A stretch of DNA of 35,766 nucleotides from Treponema sp. UBA6367 (GCA_002437725.1 DJRF01000025.1:217840-253605); one strand, 5' to 3'. Shown: positions 8,000-16,478, counted from the first letter of the stretch. Program-made: numbers and translations. The notes: generated by a model not told the origin, from the sequence alone.

Positions 8000-10114
8000 C
8001 TACTTTGCAATAAGGACTATAAAACTATCTGAAGGAAGCACATATCGCTGCTGTTCTGTAAGAAGCTCTTCTGTTCCCGGCTCTTTTACAGAATCCGAAC
8101 CAATAATAGAAGTATCTACTACCATGTACCATTTTTTTCCTTTTGAACAAGAAGGAACTGTTATTGTCAAATCGTACATATCCATATTTGCGGCAATATA
8201 AAAATCATTATCTCTAGCAGAACTTTCAGAATTTGCACTTCCCATAAGCCTGAATGCAAGAAAACGCTTTAATTTTGACCAGTCAGGAGTTTTTCCTTCG
8301 CTATTAAACCAGTCAATTTCTGGCTTTGAGCTAGAAAAGAATTCTGTACGGCGGAAAACTTTATGAGCTTTGCGAAGATTTATTACTTTTGCTGTAAAAT
8401 CCCAGACTTCTGTATTTTTTCCAAGCAAATTCCAATTAACCCAAGAAATTTCATTGTCCTGGCAGTAGGCGTTGTTGTTTCCCATTTGAGTGCGTCTAAA
8501 CTCATCGCCTGCAGAAAGCATTGGAATCCCCTGGGAAATCATCAAGCTTAATATAAAATTTTTTATTTTTTTTACGCGAAGATTTTCAATTTTTGGATTT
8601 ACGGTAATTCCTTCGTAACCATGGTTGTAACAGTTGTTATCGTCTGAACCGTCGCGATTATTTTCACCGTTTTCTTCGTTGTGCTTTCCATTGTAGCTTA
8701 CAAGATCGTTTAGAGTAAAACCATCGTGCGCGGTAACAAAATTAACAGAAGCGCTTGGCTTTCTTCCGTGATGATTGAAAAGATCTGAGCTTCCTGCAAT
8801 TCTTGTGGCAGCAGCGGTTACAACGCCTTCGTCCCCACGGATAAAGCGGCGCAAATCGTTGCGGAATTTGTCATTCCATTCGCTCCAGTGGCCAGGAAAT
8901 CCTCCTAAAAGATAACCGCCTCCGCAATCCCAAGGTTCTGCGATTATTGTAGTTTTAGAAAGTATTGCATCTTCGCTTATAGCATTTATTAAATGAGGAA
9001 ATGGTTGTATTCTAGCCTGCTGATCACGGCAAAGTTCCGCCGCAAGATCAAACCTAAATCCGTCTACATGCATTTCTGTAACCCAATAGCGCAAACAGTC
9101 AAGTATGAATCTTGTAACCACAGGATGCGCTGCATTTACAGAATTTCCGCAGCCGCTAAAATTTGTGTAATACTGCTTATGGTCTTCTGGCAAAAGATAG
9201 TAAACAGAATTTTCAAATCCTCTAAAACTGAATGTATAGCCGTGCTCGTTGCCTTCTGCAGTGTGATTAAAAACAACGTCAAGGATAACTTCTATTCCAG
9301 CCTTGTGCATCTCGCGAACAAGTTCTTTAAATTCGTTTACCGGGGCACCGGGAGCTTTGCCAGCAGCATAAGAAGCCTTTGGACAAAAAAACGCCATTGT
9401 GCTATAGCCCCAGAAATTTTTTAGTTTTTCACCAGTTTTTGGATTTATATTGCCGTTTTCGTTTTCGTCAAATTCAAATATTGGCATAAACTCGACTGCC
9501 GTTATGCCAAGTTTTTTTAAGTATGGAATTTTTTCGATAAAGCCTTTATAAGTTCCAGGATGACTAACTCCTGAAGTTGAAGAAGCTGTATATCCTTTTA
9601 AATGAGCTTCGTAAACAATTGTTTCTGAAGCAGGATAATTTAACGGGCAATCGCCTTGCCAGTCAAAATCTTCGTCATCGATTACAACGCACTTAGGAAA
9701 ATCGGACAAATCAGAAAGTTTTCCATTTTCAATGCCAGCAAGCCCCAGTTCCCTTTGGCGATTATAAGATTTAAACACAGAGCCGTTTGTAAGGCACTTT
9801 GCATAAGGGTCAAGAAGATACTTGTTAAAATTAAATCTGTGGCCTAAAGGAGGATTGTAAGGACCGTCTACTCGGTAAAGATAGAGAGCGCCTGGCTTTA
9901 AGCCTTCTACAAAAATATGCCAAACGCTTCCAGTCTTATTCTTTTTAGAATCAAATTCAATTGAGGCATAAGGCTGCTTATCCTTTTCAGAATTGAACAA
10001 ATCTAATACAACGCGCTCGGCATTTTGACTATATACAGCAAAGTTTACACCTTTTGAAGTCACAGTTGCGCCCAAATCAATAGGTTTACCAGCAAGAGTC
10101 CTAAGTTCACTCAT
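8000..10114 (-). CDS. glgX: Glycogen debranching enzyme / isoamylase (GH13, GlgX-type)
   Basis: This 704-residue GH13 enzyme of the isoamylase/TreX/GlgX group hydrolyses alpha-1,6 branches left by phosphorylase. The N-terminus is the usual carbohydrate-binding sandwich (GVNFAVYSQNAERVVLDLF). The barrel carries VVFNHTAEG, then DGFRFDLA with the nucleophile near residue 356. IIAEPWD with the acid near 392 and TAHDGFTLNDLV near 462 complete the set. The NEENGENNRDG stretch is typical of debranching enzymes. The ATG at 10114 has no clear Shine-Dalgarno, but a promoter ends 8 bases upstream. glgP follows. The choice between bacterial GlgX and archaeal-type TreX naming is not resolvable here. Confidence 0.92.
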   Translation of the reverse strand: MSELRTLAGKPIDLGATVTSKGVNFAVYSQNAERVVLDLFNSEKDKQPYASIEFDSKKNKTGSVWHIFVEGLKPGALYLYRVDGPYNPPLGHRFNFNKYLLDPYAKCLTNGSVFKSYNRQRELGLAGIENGKLSDLSDFPKCVVIDDEDFDWQGDCPLNYPASETIVYEAHLKGYTASSTSGVSHPGTYKGFIEKIPYLKKLGITAVEFMPIFEFDENENGNINPKTGEKLKNFWGYSTMAFFCPKASYAAGKAPGAPVNEFKELVREMHKAGIEVILDVVFNHTAEGNEHGYTFSFRGFENSVYYLLPEDHKQYYTNFSGCGNSVNAAHPVVTRFILDCLRYWVTEMHVDGFRFDLAAELCRDQQARIQPFPHLINAISEDAILSKTTIIAEPWDCGGGYLLGGFPGHWSEWNDKFRNDLRRFIRGDEGVVTAAATRIAGSSDLFNHHGRKPSASVNFVTAHDGFTLNDLVSYNGKHNEENGENNRDGSDDNNCYNHGYEGITVNPKIENLRVKKIKNFILSLMISQGIPMLSAGDEFRRTQMGNNNAYCQDNEISWVNWNLLGKNTEVWDFTAKVINLRKAHKVFRRTEFFSSSKPEIDWFNSEGKTPDWSKLKRFLAFRLMGSANSESSARDNDFYIAANMDMYDLTITVPSCSKGKKWYMVVDTSIIGSDSVKEPGTEELLTEQQRYVLPSDSFIVLIAK

Positions 10115-10122
10115 AATGTTCT

Positions 10123-10151
10123 ATTTTACCAAATGAATGTCGATTTTACAA
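10123..10151 (-). promoter_or_regulatory. glgX promoter (TTGTAA-17-TAAAAT)
   Basis: TTGTAA (10146-10151) and TAAAAT (10123-10128) on the minus strand are 17 bases apart. The -10 ends 8 bases before the glgX ATG, so the mRNA would be almost leaderless. It separates glgX from era, whose stop is only 44 bases upstream. Confidence 0.65.
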
Positions 10152-10158
10152 TAAAAAA

Positions 10159-11079
10159 TTATGGAATAAGTTTTGTAATAGTTTTGTCGTGCTGCCGCCA
10201 GTTTTTATCAACCTTTACTTGAAGATCAAGGTTAACTTTAAATGGAAAAACCTCCTGGATTTTTTTAAGGCTAGCCATGCGAATCTGTTTTATCATAGAA
10301 GCTCCCTTGCCTATTACCATGCCTTTTTGACTTTCTCGTTCAACACAAATAAAAGCTCTTACCCAAATTTTTCCATTGCTGCCACGCGATTCTAAATCAG
10401 CAATATCAACATACAAACAATGAGGCAGTTCTTGTTCAAGTCTGTTTATAGCTTCGCCCCGAACAATTTCGCTTATTCTAAAAGCGATATTTTGATCGGT
10501 ATACATATCTTCAGTATAAAGCGCAGGCGCAATTGGCGCTATTTCGTACAGAGCTTTTAAAACTTCATTTATTCCAATATCCTTTTGAGCAGACATTTCT
10601 AAAATTCTATTTTCTGGAACAGAGGGCAAATGCTCCGAAATAAAAGTCCGAATTTTTGCAACATTAGATTCTTTTGAATCTATTTTATTTAAAGCTATAA
10701 CCAATCGCTCCGCATACTTTTCAGCAAGAGAAGAATTCATAATTTCTTCATTACCAGGCGCTCTTGTTGTATCGATTATATATAGAATACAATCAGAATC
10801 TTTTAACTGCTCTTCAGTAACATTCTTTAAACGAAGATTAAGTTTTTTTTCTGATTCGTGATAACCAGGCGTATCTACAAAGACAAGCTGGCCAAAAGAA
10901 GTGTTTACAATGCCACGGATTGCATTCCTTGTTGTTTGCGGAATTGGCGAAACAATGCTAACAGGTTCTTGGCAAGCAGTGTTCATAAAAGTGGATTTTC
11001 CAGAAGAAGGCCGCCCAAGAATAGCTACAAGCGCAGATTTTAAATTGTCTTTATTTTCAAGACTCTGATTTGATTCCAT
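10159..11079 (-). CDS. era: GTPase Era
   Basis: This 306-residue GTP-binding protein acts in 16S rRNA processing and 30S ribosome assembly. It shows the G1 loop GRPSSGKS (22-29), the G3 DTPG (69-72), the G4 NKID (131-134) and the C-terminal KH RNA-binding domain with VIGKGASMIKQI near residues 255-266. Length is normal. The ATG at 11079 has AAGGA 6 bases upstream. No operon partner is obvious, and glgX downstream has its own promoter. Confidence 0.95.
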   Translation of the reverse strand: MESNQSLENKDNLKSALVAILGRPSSGKSTFMNTACQEPVSIVSPIPQTTRNAIRGIVNTSFGQLVFVDTPGYHESEKKLNLRLKNVTEEQLKDSDCILYIIDTTRAPGNEEIMNSSLAEKYAERLVIALNKIDSKESNVAKIRTFISEHLPSVPENRILEMSAQKDIGINEVLKALYEIAPIAPALYTEDMYTDQNIAFRISEIVRGEAINRLEQELPHCLYVDIADLESRGSNGKIWVRAFICVERESQKGMVIGKGASMIKQIRMASLKKIQEVFPFKVNLDLQVKVDKNWRQHDKTITKLIP

Positions 11080-11350
11080 AAAAAATCCTTAAAAAGAGAT
11101 TAGAAAAATATCGAGGTTTTACAAATAGCATGAGCTCCATTTTTTTAGCGCAAAAGAAAAGTTTTAAGCGAATTTATTCGTTTTTATAAAATTAATTAAT
11201 TTTTGCAAAAAAAAACTACACAATCTTGCTACAGTCTTTGTCGATTGTTCAATTTACATTTTATATTGAAAAAAAACAACTGTACAAAGGCTTAGTTTTG
11301 ATTGCATAGTTTTTAATCCATTTTCACTTTCTAGTGATTTTATCAGGTCG
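11080..11350. other. Gene-free stretch upstream of era
   Basis: This AT-rich gap has no credible reading frame. It presumably holds the era promoter. A minus-strand TTGTAC with TAAAAT 18 bases on, near 11258-11287, is a possible but weak candidate. A small hairpin GCGAATTTATTCG followed by T5 near 11164-11181 resembles a fragment of the palindromic repeat family. Nothing firmer can be supported. Confidence 0.35.
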
Positions 11351-11441
11351 CCCAAACTTCGAGTTTTTTATAAATGCTAGAAACAAAGGCTTTCAGCGAA
11401 GCTTCAATTTTGTTTATTTTTCTGAAAACTCGAAGTTTAGG
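11351..11441. repeat. Palindromic intergenic repeat, copy 1
   Basis: Two perfect 14-bp inverted arms, AAACTTCGAGTTTT (11354-11367) and AAAACTCGAAGTTT (11425-11438), flank about 57 bases. The centre holds GCTTTCAGCGAAGC. It is intergenic, just past the rubrerythrin stop, and could act as a terminator-like hairpin. It belongs to the same family as 12111, 17122, 22921 and 29148. Confidence 0.85.
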
Positions 11442-11463
11442 TTATTTAAAAATTCGCGTTTCC

Positions 11464-12000
11464 CTAGTAATTCTCTGCAGAAATTTCAAAGAAACTTTGC
11501 GGATGAGCACATACAGGGCAAACTTTTGGAGCTTCTTTTCCAACTACGATGTGACCGCAGTTTCGGCATTGCCAAATACAGTCACCATCGCGACTGAACA
11601 CAACCTTATCTTCTATATTTTTAAGAAGTTTTCGGTAACGCTCTTCGTGATGTTTTTCAATAGCGGCAACACCTTCAAAAAGTTTTGCAATAGCCTCGAA
11701 TCCTTCTTCTCGGGCAGTTTTTGCAAAACCTGAATACATGTCAGTCCATTCATAATTTTCGCCTTCGGCAGCTGCCTTTAGGTTTTCTTCTGTAGAACCA
11801 ATGCCGCCGTTGAGCAACTTAAACCACATTTTTGCGTGTTCTTTTTCATTGTTTGCAGTTTCTTCAAAAATCGCAGCAATTTGTTCATAGCCGTCTTTTC
11901 TAGCCTTACTTGCAAAATAGGTATACTTATTTCTCGCCTGAGATTCACCAGCAAAAGCTGTTTGAAGATTTTTTTCCGTCTGAGTTCCTTTTAATTCCAT
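11464..12000 (-). CDS. rbr: Rubrerythrin
   Basis: This 178-residue non-haem di-iron peroxidase protects anaerobes from hydrogen peroxide. The ferritin-like four-helix domain occupies residues 1-130, with metal-ligand type motifs such as EKEH (53-56) and EKHH (115-118). A C-terminal rubredoxin-like domain has cysteines at 145, 148, 161 and 164. A start at 12000 is chosen over the upstream ATG at 12045 because GGAGG sits 4 bases before it and the protein then begins like other rubrerythrins. A divergent thioredoxin gene suggests a redox-defence neighbourhood. Confidence 0.95.
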   Translation of the reverse strand: MELKGTQTEKNLQTAFAGESQARNKYTYFASKARKDGYEQIAAIFEETANNEKEHAKMWFKLLNGGIGSTEENLKAAAEGENYEWTDMYSGFAKTAREEGFEAIAKLFEGVAAIEKHHEERYRKLLKNIEDKVVFSRDGDCIWQCRNCGHIVVGKEAPKVCPVCAHPQSFFEISAENY

Positions 12001-12110
12001 AATTCCTCCAAATAAACTCTTTTTAAAAATTAATTCAACAAGCATTAAAAGTCTAGTAATTTCGTTATTTTATTGAAGAATATCTATAAGTCAAATGTTA
12101 TTCTTTTTTA

Positions 12111-12203
12111 GCCCGAATGTCGAGTTTTTCTATAAATTGCAAGAAAAACGCTTTCAGCGAATTTACAATTTTGTTCTTTTTCCTAAAAACCCGAAGTTCG
12201 GGC
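12111..12203. repeat. Palindromic intergenic repeat, copy 2
   Basis: The arms at 12111-12129 (GCCCGAATGTCGAGTTTTT) and 12185-12203 (AAAAACCCGAAGTTCGGGC) pair at 16 of 19 positions. The core contains CGCTTTCAGCG and an inner pair TAAATTG/CAATTTT. It lies between the divergent rubrerythrin and thioredoxin genes, upstream of both starts. Confidence 0.85.
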
Positions 12204-12260
12204 CTCTTAGAATATTTTAATTGAATTTAACATTCTTTATTATTATCTTTTTAGCAAGTT

Positions 12261-12266
12261 TATAAT
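12261..12266 (+). promoter_or_regulatory. -10 element of trxA
   Basis: A perfect TATAAT lies 48 bases before the trxA ATG. No good -35 is visible 16-18 bases upstream. The transcript would carry a leader of roughly 40 bases with a strong GGGGGA ribosome binding site. Confidence 0.5.
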
Positions 12267-12314
12267 TTTTAATCAATTTAAACGTCTCATTAAGTTATTA
12301 CATGGGGGAATATT

Positions 12315-12620
12315 ATGGTTGTAAAATTAAATGACAAAAATTTTGAAAAAGAAGTTCTGCAAAGCGATAAGACTGTTCTTGTAGATTTTTATGCAGACTG
12401 GTGCGGACCTTGCAAAATGCTATCTCCAATTGTTGACGAACTTTCAGAAGAATACTCTCAATACAAATTTTGCAAATTAAATGTAGATGAAAATGAACAC
12501 CTTGCGGCAAAATACAACGTTATGAGCATTCCAACTTTGTTCGTTTTTAAAGATGGCCAAGTTGTAAATCATTCTATAGGCGCAATTCCTAAGGAAAGCG
12601 TTTTAGAACTTTTTAAGTAG
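12315..12620 (+). CDS. trxA: Thioredoxin
   Basis: This 101-residue cytosolic disulfide reductase carries the canonical W29-C30-G-P-C33 active site and the cis-proline motif SIPT with FKDG following. Length is typical. A strong GGGGGA lies 7 bases before the ATG at 12315. It is the likely substrate of the TrxB encoded at 2574. It ends at a terminator shared with flaB. Confidence 0.96.
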   Translation: MVVKLNDKNFEKEVLQSDKTVLVDFYADWCGPCKMLSPIVDELSEEYSQYKFCKLNVDENEHLAAKYNVMSIPTLFVFKDGQVVNHSIGAIPKESVLELFK

Positions 12621-12692
12621 TTTTTTAGAGGGAAAAAATTCTTCCGCCCTTAATTTCTTCCTCACAGGCTCAGGCAAATCAGATTTTTTCAC

Positions 12693-12724
12693 ATAAAAAA
12701 AAGCGTCCTTCCGGACGCTTTTAT
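12693..12724. terminator. Bidirectional terminator between trxA and flaB
   Basis: AAGCGTCC-TTCC-GGACGCTT (12701-12720) is a perfect 8-bp stem, with A residues on the left and T residues on the right. The left A-run makes it a strong terminator for the minus-strand flaB transcript. Confidence 0.9.
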
Positions 12725-12744
12725 AATTCCAGCAAAAACTAGAA

Positions 12745-13605
12745 CTATCTCAACAAACTAAGCACATTCTGGCTTGACTGATTTGCCTGCGCCAACATTG
12801 CAGTTCCAGCCTGAGAAAGAACTTGGTCTTTTGTAAGTTCAACCATTTCGCTAGCCATATCTGTATCGCGGATTCTTGATTCAGAAGCCTGAAGATTTTC
12901 AGCGCCAATATCAAGGCCTTTTACAGTCAAATCAAGACGGTTCTGATAAGCACCAAGATCTGCACGCTGCTTGTTGATTCTCTTCAAAGCTTCATCCAAA
13001 GTTCCGATTGCTCGGTTTGCTTCATCTGGAGTTTCCAAAGTCATAATTGTTTCATCGCCAACATTGCGAAGACCAAGTGCCATTGCAGACATTGTTCCAA
13101 TATAAACCTGTGTTCTCTGATCCATATTTGCACCAATATGAAGCCACATTGAACCAGTTACAACATTTTCGCCTGTAGGACGAGCGAATCGGCCTGTAAG
13201 CATATTCATTCCGTTGAACTGAGCGGCCGAAGCAATTCTGTCAACTTCAGCGATTAAAGAAGAAACTTCAACCTGAATCTGCATGCGGTCTTCAGCAGAA
13301 TAAATACCGTTTGAAGACTGAACTGCAAGTTCGCGGATTCTCTGTACAATGTCAGAAGTTTCCTGAAGGTATCCTTCAGTTGTCTGAATAAAAGAAATAC
13401 CGTTCTGTGCATTTCTTGAAGCCTGATTAAGACCTCGAATCTGTGCGCGCATCTTTTCAGAAACAGCAAGACCAGAAGCATCATCGCCAGCACGATTAAT
13501 CTTCATTCCAGAAGAAAGTTTTTCCATACTCTTCTGTGAAGCCAAATCCTGAATCCCCTGGGAACGCTGAGCAAACATAGCACTCATATTGTGATTAATA
13601 ACCAT
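12745..13605 (-). CDS. flaB: Flagellin FlaB (periplasmic flagellar filament core)
   Basis: This 286-residue spirochete core flagellin begins MVINHNMSAMFAQR and ends in the conserved flagellin C-terminal helix (QANQSSQNVLSLLR). Both the N- and C-terminal coiled-coil domains are intact, and the short middle lacks a large variable domain, as usual for filaments confined to the periplasm. No signal peptide is present because it is exported by the flagellar type III apparatus. AAGGAG precedes the ATG, and a sigma-28-like promoter lies about 65 bases upstream. Treponemes usually carry two or three flaB paralogues; which one this is cannot be decided. Confidence 0.96.
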   Translation of the reverse strand: MVINHNMSAMFAQRSQGIQDLASQKSMEKLSSGMKINRAGDDASGLAVSEKMRAQIRGLNQASRNAQNGISFIQTTEGYLQETSDIVQRIRELAVQSSNGIYSAEDRMQIQVEVSSLIAEVDRIASAAQFNGMNMLTGRFARPTGENVVTGSMWLHIGANMDQRTQVYIGTMSAMALGLRNVGDETIMTLETPDEANRAIGTLDEALKRINKQRADLGAYQNRLDLTVKGLDIGAENLQASESRIRDTDMASEMVELTKDQVLSQAGTAMLAQANQSSQNVLSLLR

Positions 13606-13671
13606 ATTTTATCTCCTTGGTGCATACCAAAAAAAGTTAATTTCACGTGGTTTCCACCACCCTTTACTTGA

Positions 13672-13697
13672 ATATCGGAATATCAAATTTTTACTTA
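13672..13697 (-). promoter_or_regulatory. Sigma-28 (FliA)-like promoter of flaB
   Basis: Read on the minus strand, TAAG (13694-13697), 14 bases, then TCCGATAT (13672-13679) resembles the flagellar consensus TAAA-N15-GCCGATAA. The leader also forms a GTGG-AAA-CCAC hairpin near 13647-13657. No good sigma-70 promoter is seen for flaB. Confidence 0.6.
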
Positions 13698-13714
13698 AGA
13701 AAAAAATTGAACTA

Positions 13715-13743
13715 TTTACAAAAAAAATTGCAAAGTATATTAT
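13715..13743 (+). promoter_or_regulatory. Promoter of the 13750 gene (TTTACA-17-TATTAT)
   Basis: TTTACA (13715-13720) and TATTAT (13738-13743) are 17 bases apart. Exactly 6 bases separate the -10 from the ATG, so transcription would start at the first base of the start codon. Confidence 0.65.
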
Positions 13744-13749
13744 TTTTAT

Positions 13750-14472
13750 ATGAAAAAAATCGTTTTCCTGCTTTTTTTTATAATTTCTACTATTAACTTG
13801 CCTGCAAAAAGCATCAATTTTTTTACATTATCAAAACCAATTTTTGTAATAAAACAAAGCCTCTTTTTTAATATATTAGAATCAGAAGAAGACACTTTCC
13901 TGGGACTCAACACAAAGTTTTCACTGGACATGAAAGAACTTTTTATTTCAACAGGACTGCAAACAAACTTTAAAGACACGGATTTTACTATACAAGCAAC
14001 TTATTGGCCTTCAATTTTAGAACATTTCAATATTGGTCCAAAATTAGTTTATCACGTTCAGGTAAGACCAAACGTATTTACAGAACACGACATTCTAACT
14101 TGCCTTGCATTTAAGTTCAGGGCAAATGATTTTTTTTCATTTTTTTCACAAATTGGCTATCACAAAAAGATTTCAGAAATTGACGCGATAAAATCGACGG
14201 TCAACGCATTGCAAAACGACACAATGAATATTGGCATGAAGTTTTTATTCTGCTTTACAAAAAACAGTGAATTTTATCTTTCTTTTCTTTCAAATTCATT
14301 TTTTTCATATCCAGTTTTTTGCTCTCCTATTTTTGCCGTAGGAACGCAGCTGCACTTTATGGAACAATTTTCGTTCGGGGTAGAACTTTCTTCTATATGG
14401 ATAGACATGTTCACAGTAAGCGCAAGCCCAACCACCTTTGCTCTAAATTCTTTTATTCAGGTTAAATTATGA
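13750..14472 (+). CDS. Hypothetical secreted protein, barrel-like
   Basis: I do not recognise this 240-residue protein. It starts with a clear signal peptide (MKKIVFLLFFIISTINLPAKS). The rest consists of alternating hydrophobic and polar residues in short runs with many Phe, Tyr and Thr, as expected of transmembrane beta strands, so an outer-membrane barrel is plausible. It has no cysteine-rich or catalytic motif that I can name. The stop overlaps the start of the lipoprotein phosphoesterase gene by 4 bases, so the two are translationally coupled and probably work together. No ribosome binding site is present, and the promoter predicts a leaderless mRNA. Confidence 0.75.
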   Translation: MKKIVFLLFFIISTINLPAKSINFFTLSKPIFVIKQSLFFNILESEEDTFLGLNTKFSLDMKELFISTGLQTNFKDTDFTIQATYWPSILEHFNIGPKLVYHVQVRPNVFTEHDILTCLAFKFRANDFFSFFSQIGYHKKISEIDAIKSTVNALQNDTMNIGMKFLFCFTKNSEFYLSFLSNSFFSYPVFCSPIFAVGTQLHFMEQFSFGVELSSIWIDMFTVSASPTTFALNSFIQVKL

Positions 14473-15341
14473 AAAAAGAGTCTTCAAACAAAACTTTTAT
14501 ACTTTCTGCAAAATTTCTTTGCATTTTTTTGCTCGCTTTTATAACTTTTTTCTTTTCAAACTGCACTTACGGTGTAGACAATATTTTTTATGAGCAGAAC
14601 AATGTAAACAACAGAATTGAAAATCTTGCCAGCATAAACAGCCCAGATTTTTCCACCTGCGCAAACGAATATTCAGTCTTGATAATAACTGACACACATT
14701 TTGGAGCGAAAAAAGGCGCTCCTCCTGTAGAAGAATTTTTAGACTGGATTTCTAAAAACAAGGAATCTAAAAATATAAAATTTTGCCTTTGCTTAGGCGA
14801 TGTCGCCGACCACGGTTACGAAAGTGAAATGAAATCTTTTGCAGATTTTACAAAAAAAATCGAAAATGCGGGAATTCCAGTTTTCAATTCAGTTGGAAAC
14901 CACGACCTTTACAATTCTGGCTGGGAATCTTGGAAGGAATACTCTTTTCCGCATACATCTTTTTATAATTTTAAAACAACAAATTTTAGCTGGTACAGCC
15001 TGGACACAGGATCTGGAGTAGTCGGCAAAAAACAGTTTTCAATACTAAAAGAAAAAATTCAACAAGACACACATCCTAAAATTATTTTTTCGCACTATCC
15101 ACTTTATTCTAACAAATTTCTTTTTAGCATGAACGATACAAATGAACGAAACCGGCTCGCAGACCTTCTTGTTACTAACGGCGTGCTTTTATACATAAAC
15201 GGTCATCTTCATCGCCTTGAAATATATGAGCTTGGAAAAATGACGCAATACACATTGCCTTCTTTTAGATTCAAAAGAAAATGGACACTCTTGCAAATAA
15301 ACGAAGAATCAAAAGACTTTAATATGTCGATACTTCCATAA
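14469..15341 (+). CDS. Lipoprotein metallophosphoesterase (calcineurin-like)
   Basis: This 290-residue calcineurin-like phosphoesterase hydrolyses phosphoester bonds using two metal ions. The motifs are in family order: D75-x-H77, G110-D111, G143-N-H-D146, H209 in FSHYP and G245-H246-L-H248. The N-terminus is a hydrophobic signal ending FFFSNC, with C32 a likely lipidated cysteine in a relaxed spirochete lipobox, so the enzyme is probably anchored in an envelope membrane. Its ATG overlaps the preceding gene's stop (ATGA). The substrate is unknown; nucleotides, phospholipids or phosphorylated glycans are all possible. Confidence 0.85.
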   Translation: MKKESSNKTFILSAKFLCIFLLAFITFFFSNCTYGVDNIFYEQNNVNNRIENLASINSPDFSTCANEYSVLIITDTHFGAKKGAPPVEEFLDWISKNKESKNIKFCLCLGDVADHGYESEMKSFADFTKKIENAGIPVFNSVGNHDLYNSGWESWKEYSFPHTSFYNFKTTNFSWYSLDTGSGVVGKKQFSILKEKIQQDTHPKIIFSHYPLYSNKFLFSMNDTNERNRLADLLVTNGVLLYINGHLHRLEIYELGKMTQYTLPSFRFKRKWTLLQINEESKDFNMSILP

Positions 15342-15388
15342 AAAATTATCTTTTTGTTCAATTAGAATAAAAGTTTGATTTCAAGTTA

Positions 15389-15793
15389 TTAATTTTTTCT
15401 GCCGCAATTTCCGCAGCCATTTATTATTACATGAGGTTTTCCGCTTTTTGTTTTATTAAACATCCTTGCAAGCAAAAAACCGTCTTGGGAAAGTTCTTTT
15501 TTACAAACCGGGCAACTTCTTTTTATTTCTTTTGAACAAACCGGATAGCAATTTGAACAACCATAAATATAACACAATTGATCATTTGCGCTTTTACTCG
15601 GTCTAAAAATCTTTGAAAACAGTTTTTGTCCTTTTAAAAGGCAGCTTGAACAAACAGGGCAGCGCACAAAATAATTGGCGCTGTCAGCAGACTGCTCAAG
15701 ATTATAACTTTTTTTGCTTAAACTAAAATATTTAAAATACATCAGCGCCGCTATAAAAAACACAACCGCAACCGAAGCAACTATATAAACCAT
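15389..15793 (-). CDS. Membrane-anchored zinc-ribbon protein, function unknown
   Basis: I cannot name this 134-residue protein. One N-terminal transmembrane helix (about residues 2-22) is followed by a soluble part rich in CxxC knuckles: RCPVCSSC, GCSNC with a following C, SCPVC and GCGNC. These look like two treble-clef or zinc-ribbon units in tandem. Metal binding is therefore likely; a role in redox or nucleic-acid binding is not supported. The start at 15793 has AAGG about 7 bases upstream. It lies downstream of the ThyX-like gene on the same strand, separated by a half copy of the palindromic repeat. Confidence 0.7.
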   Translation of the reverse strand: MVYIVASVAVVFFIAALMYFKYFSLSKKSYNLEQSADSANYFVRCPVCSSCLLKGQKLFSKIFRPSKSANDQLCYIYGCSNCYPVCSKEIKRSCPVCKKELSQDGFLLARMFNKTKSGKPHVIINGCGNCGRKN

Positions 15794-15810
15794 AATTTTA
15801 CCTTAATTAG

Positions 15811-15829
15811 CCTAAACTTCGAGTTTTTA
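15811..15829. repeat. Half copy of the palindromic repeat
   Basis: CCTAAACTTCGAGTTTTTA matches the left arm of the family (compare 11354). The right arm is absent, so this looks like a decayed or solo half element. Confidence 0.6.
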
Positions 15830-15851
15830 GATAAAGAATCACTTTGACCAA

Positions 15852-16478
15852 TTATATATCAGTTTTTCCTATAATAAGGCTTGAACAAGGCAATTTTTCT
15901 ATCCAATGGCAAAAAGCATGCCATTCATCAAGGCGATGGGCTTTTCTTGTAAAATAAATATTCTGTAAAACCTGATAGTTCAACTGAAGCGTAGCCTTTT
16001 GATTAAAACTAGCAGGAAGAAGCTGAATCATTTGCCACCAATCGCTTTTGTCTTTTTTTTCATTAAAACAATTTCTTGCATCGTTTAATGTTTTTATAAG
16101 AATATCTAAAGTTTTTAACGATTCTTCATTTAAATGTTCGCAGCTAAAATCTTCGCGCACAAATTCTTTTGCTTGAATTTTATGCATCGTAGAACAACTA
16201 TTTCTTACAGTTCCAACTTTATAAGTGTCCATTTCCGCCCACCAATAACGAGGCGCATTTACGTCCATTGTAACATTTATATAGCGCAAAAATTTTGCAT
16301 GGCTTGGACCGCTTTTGCTAAGCCTTTCCATAAGTTCTAAATCAGCATGACCAACATTATACTTTCCTGTTGCAACATCATAAGCACTGTCAGAACGATC
16401 CCAGCTATTAAAAGAATTTCGCATTCCGCGGATAGCTGCTTCCCAGCCAAAAATTTCAGTTTTTTCAATAAAAATCAT
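15852..16478 (-). CDS. Uncharacterised protein with remote ThyX-like signature
   Basis: This 208-residue protein belongs to a widespread but unnamed family that I recall from gut bacteria and phages. Residues 66-100 (from YINVTMDVNAPRYWWAEMD to TVRNSCSTMHK) line up by eye with the core of flavin-dependent thymidylate synthase ThyX. In that core a TF..E strand is followed by RHR-x-AS-x-NE-x-S-x-RY. Here RHR has become T85-Y-K87 and the next block is NSCSTMH. That suggests a ThyX fold with an altered dUMP/flavin site, so the reaction may differ. The start has AAGGA 8 bases upstream. It lies 17 bases after the HdeD-like gene and is probably co-transcribed. The ThyX link is inference from a manual alignment. 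Confidence 0.6.
   Translation of the reverse strand: MIFIEKTEIFGWEAAIRGMRNSFNSWDRSDSAYDVATGKYNVGHADLELMERLSKSGPSHAKFLRYINVTMDVNAPRYWWAEMDTYKVGTVRNSCSTMHKIQAKEFVREDFSCEHLNEESLKTLDILIKTLNDARNCFNEKKDKSDWWQMIQLLPASFNQKATLQLNYQVLQNIYFTRKAHRLDEWHAFCHWIEKLPCSSLIIGKTDI

Noticed and set aside
11334..11733. Plus-strand frames over the repeat and the rubrerythrin gene
   Set aside because: They run through the palindromic repeat and antisense to rubrerythrin and show no protein-like features.
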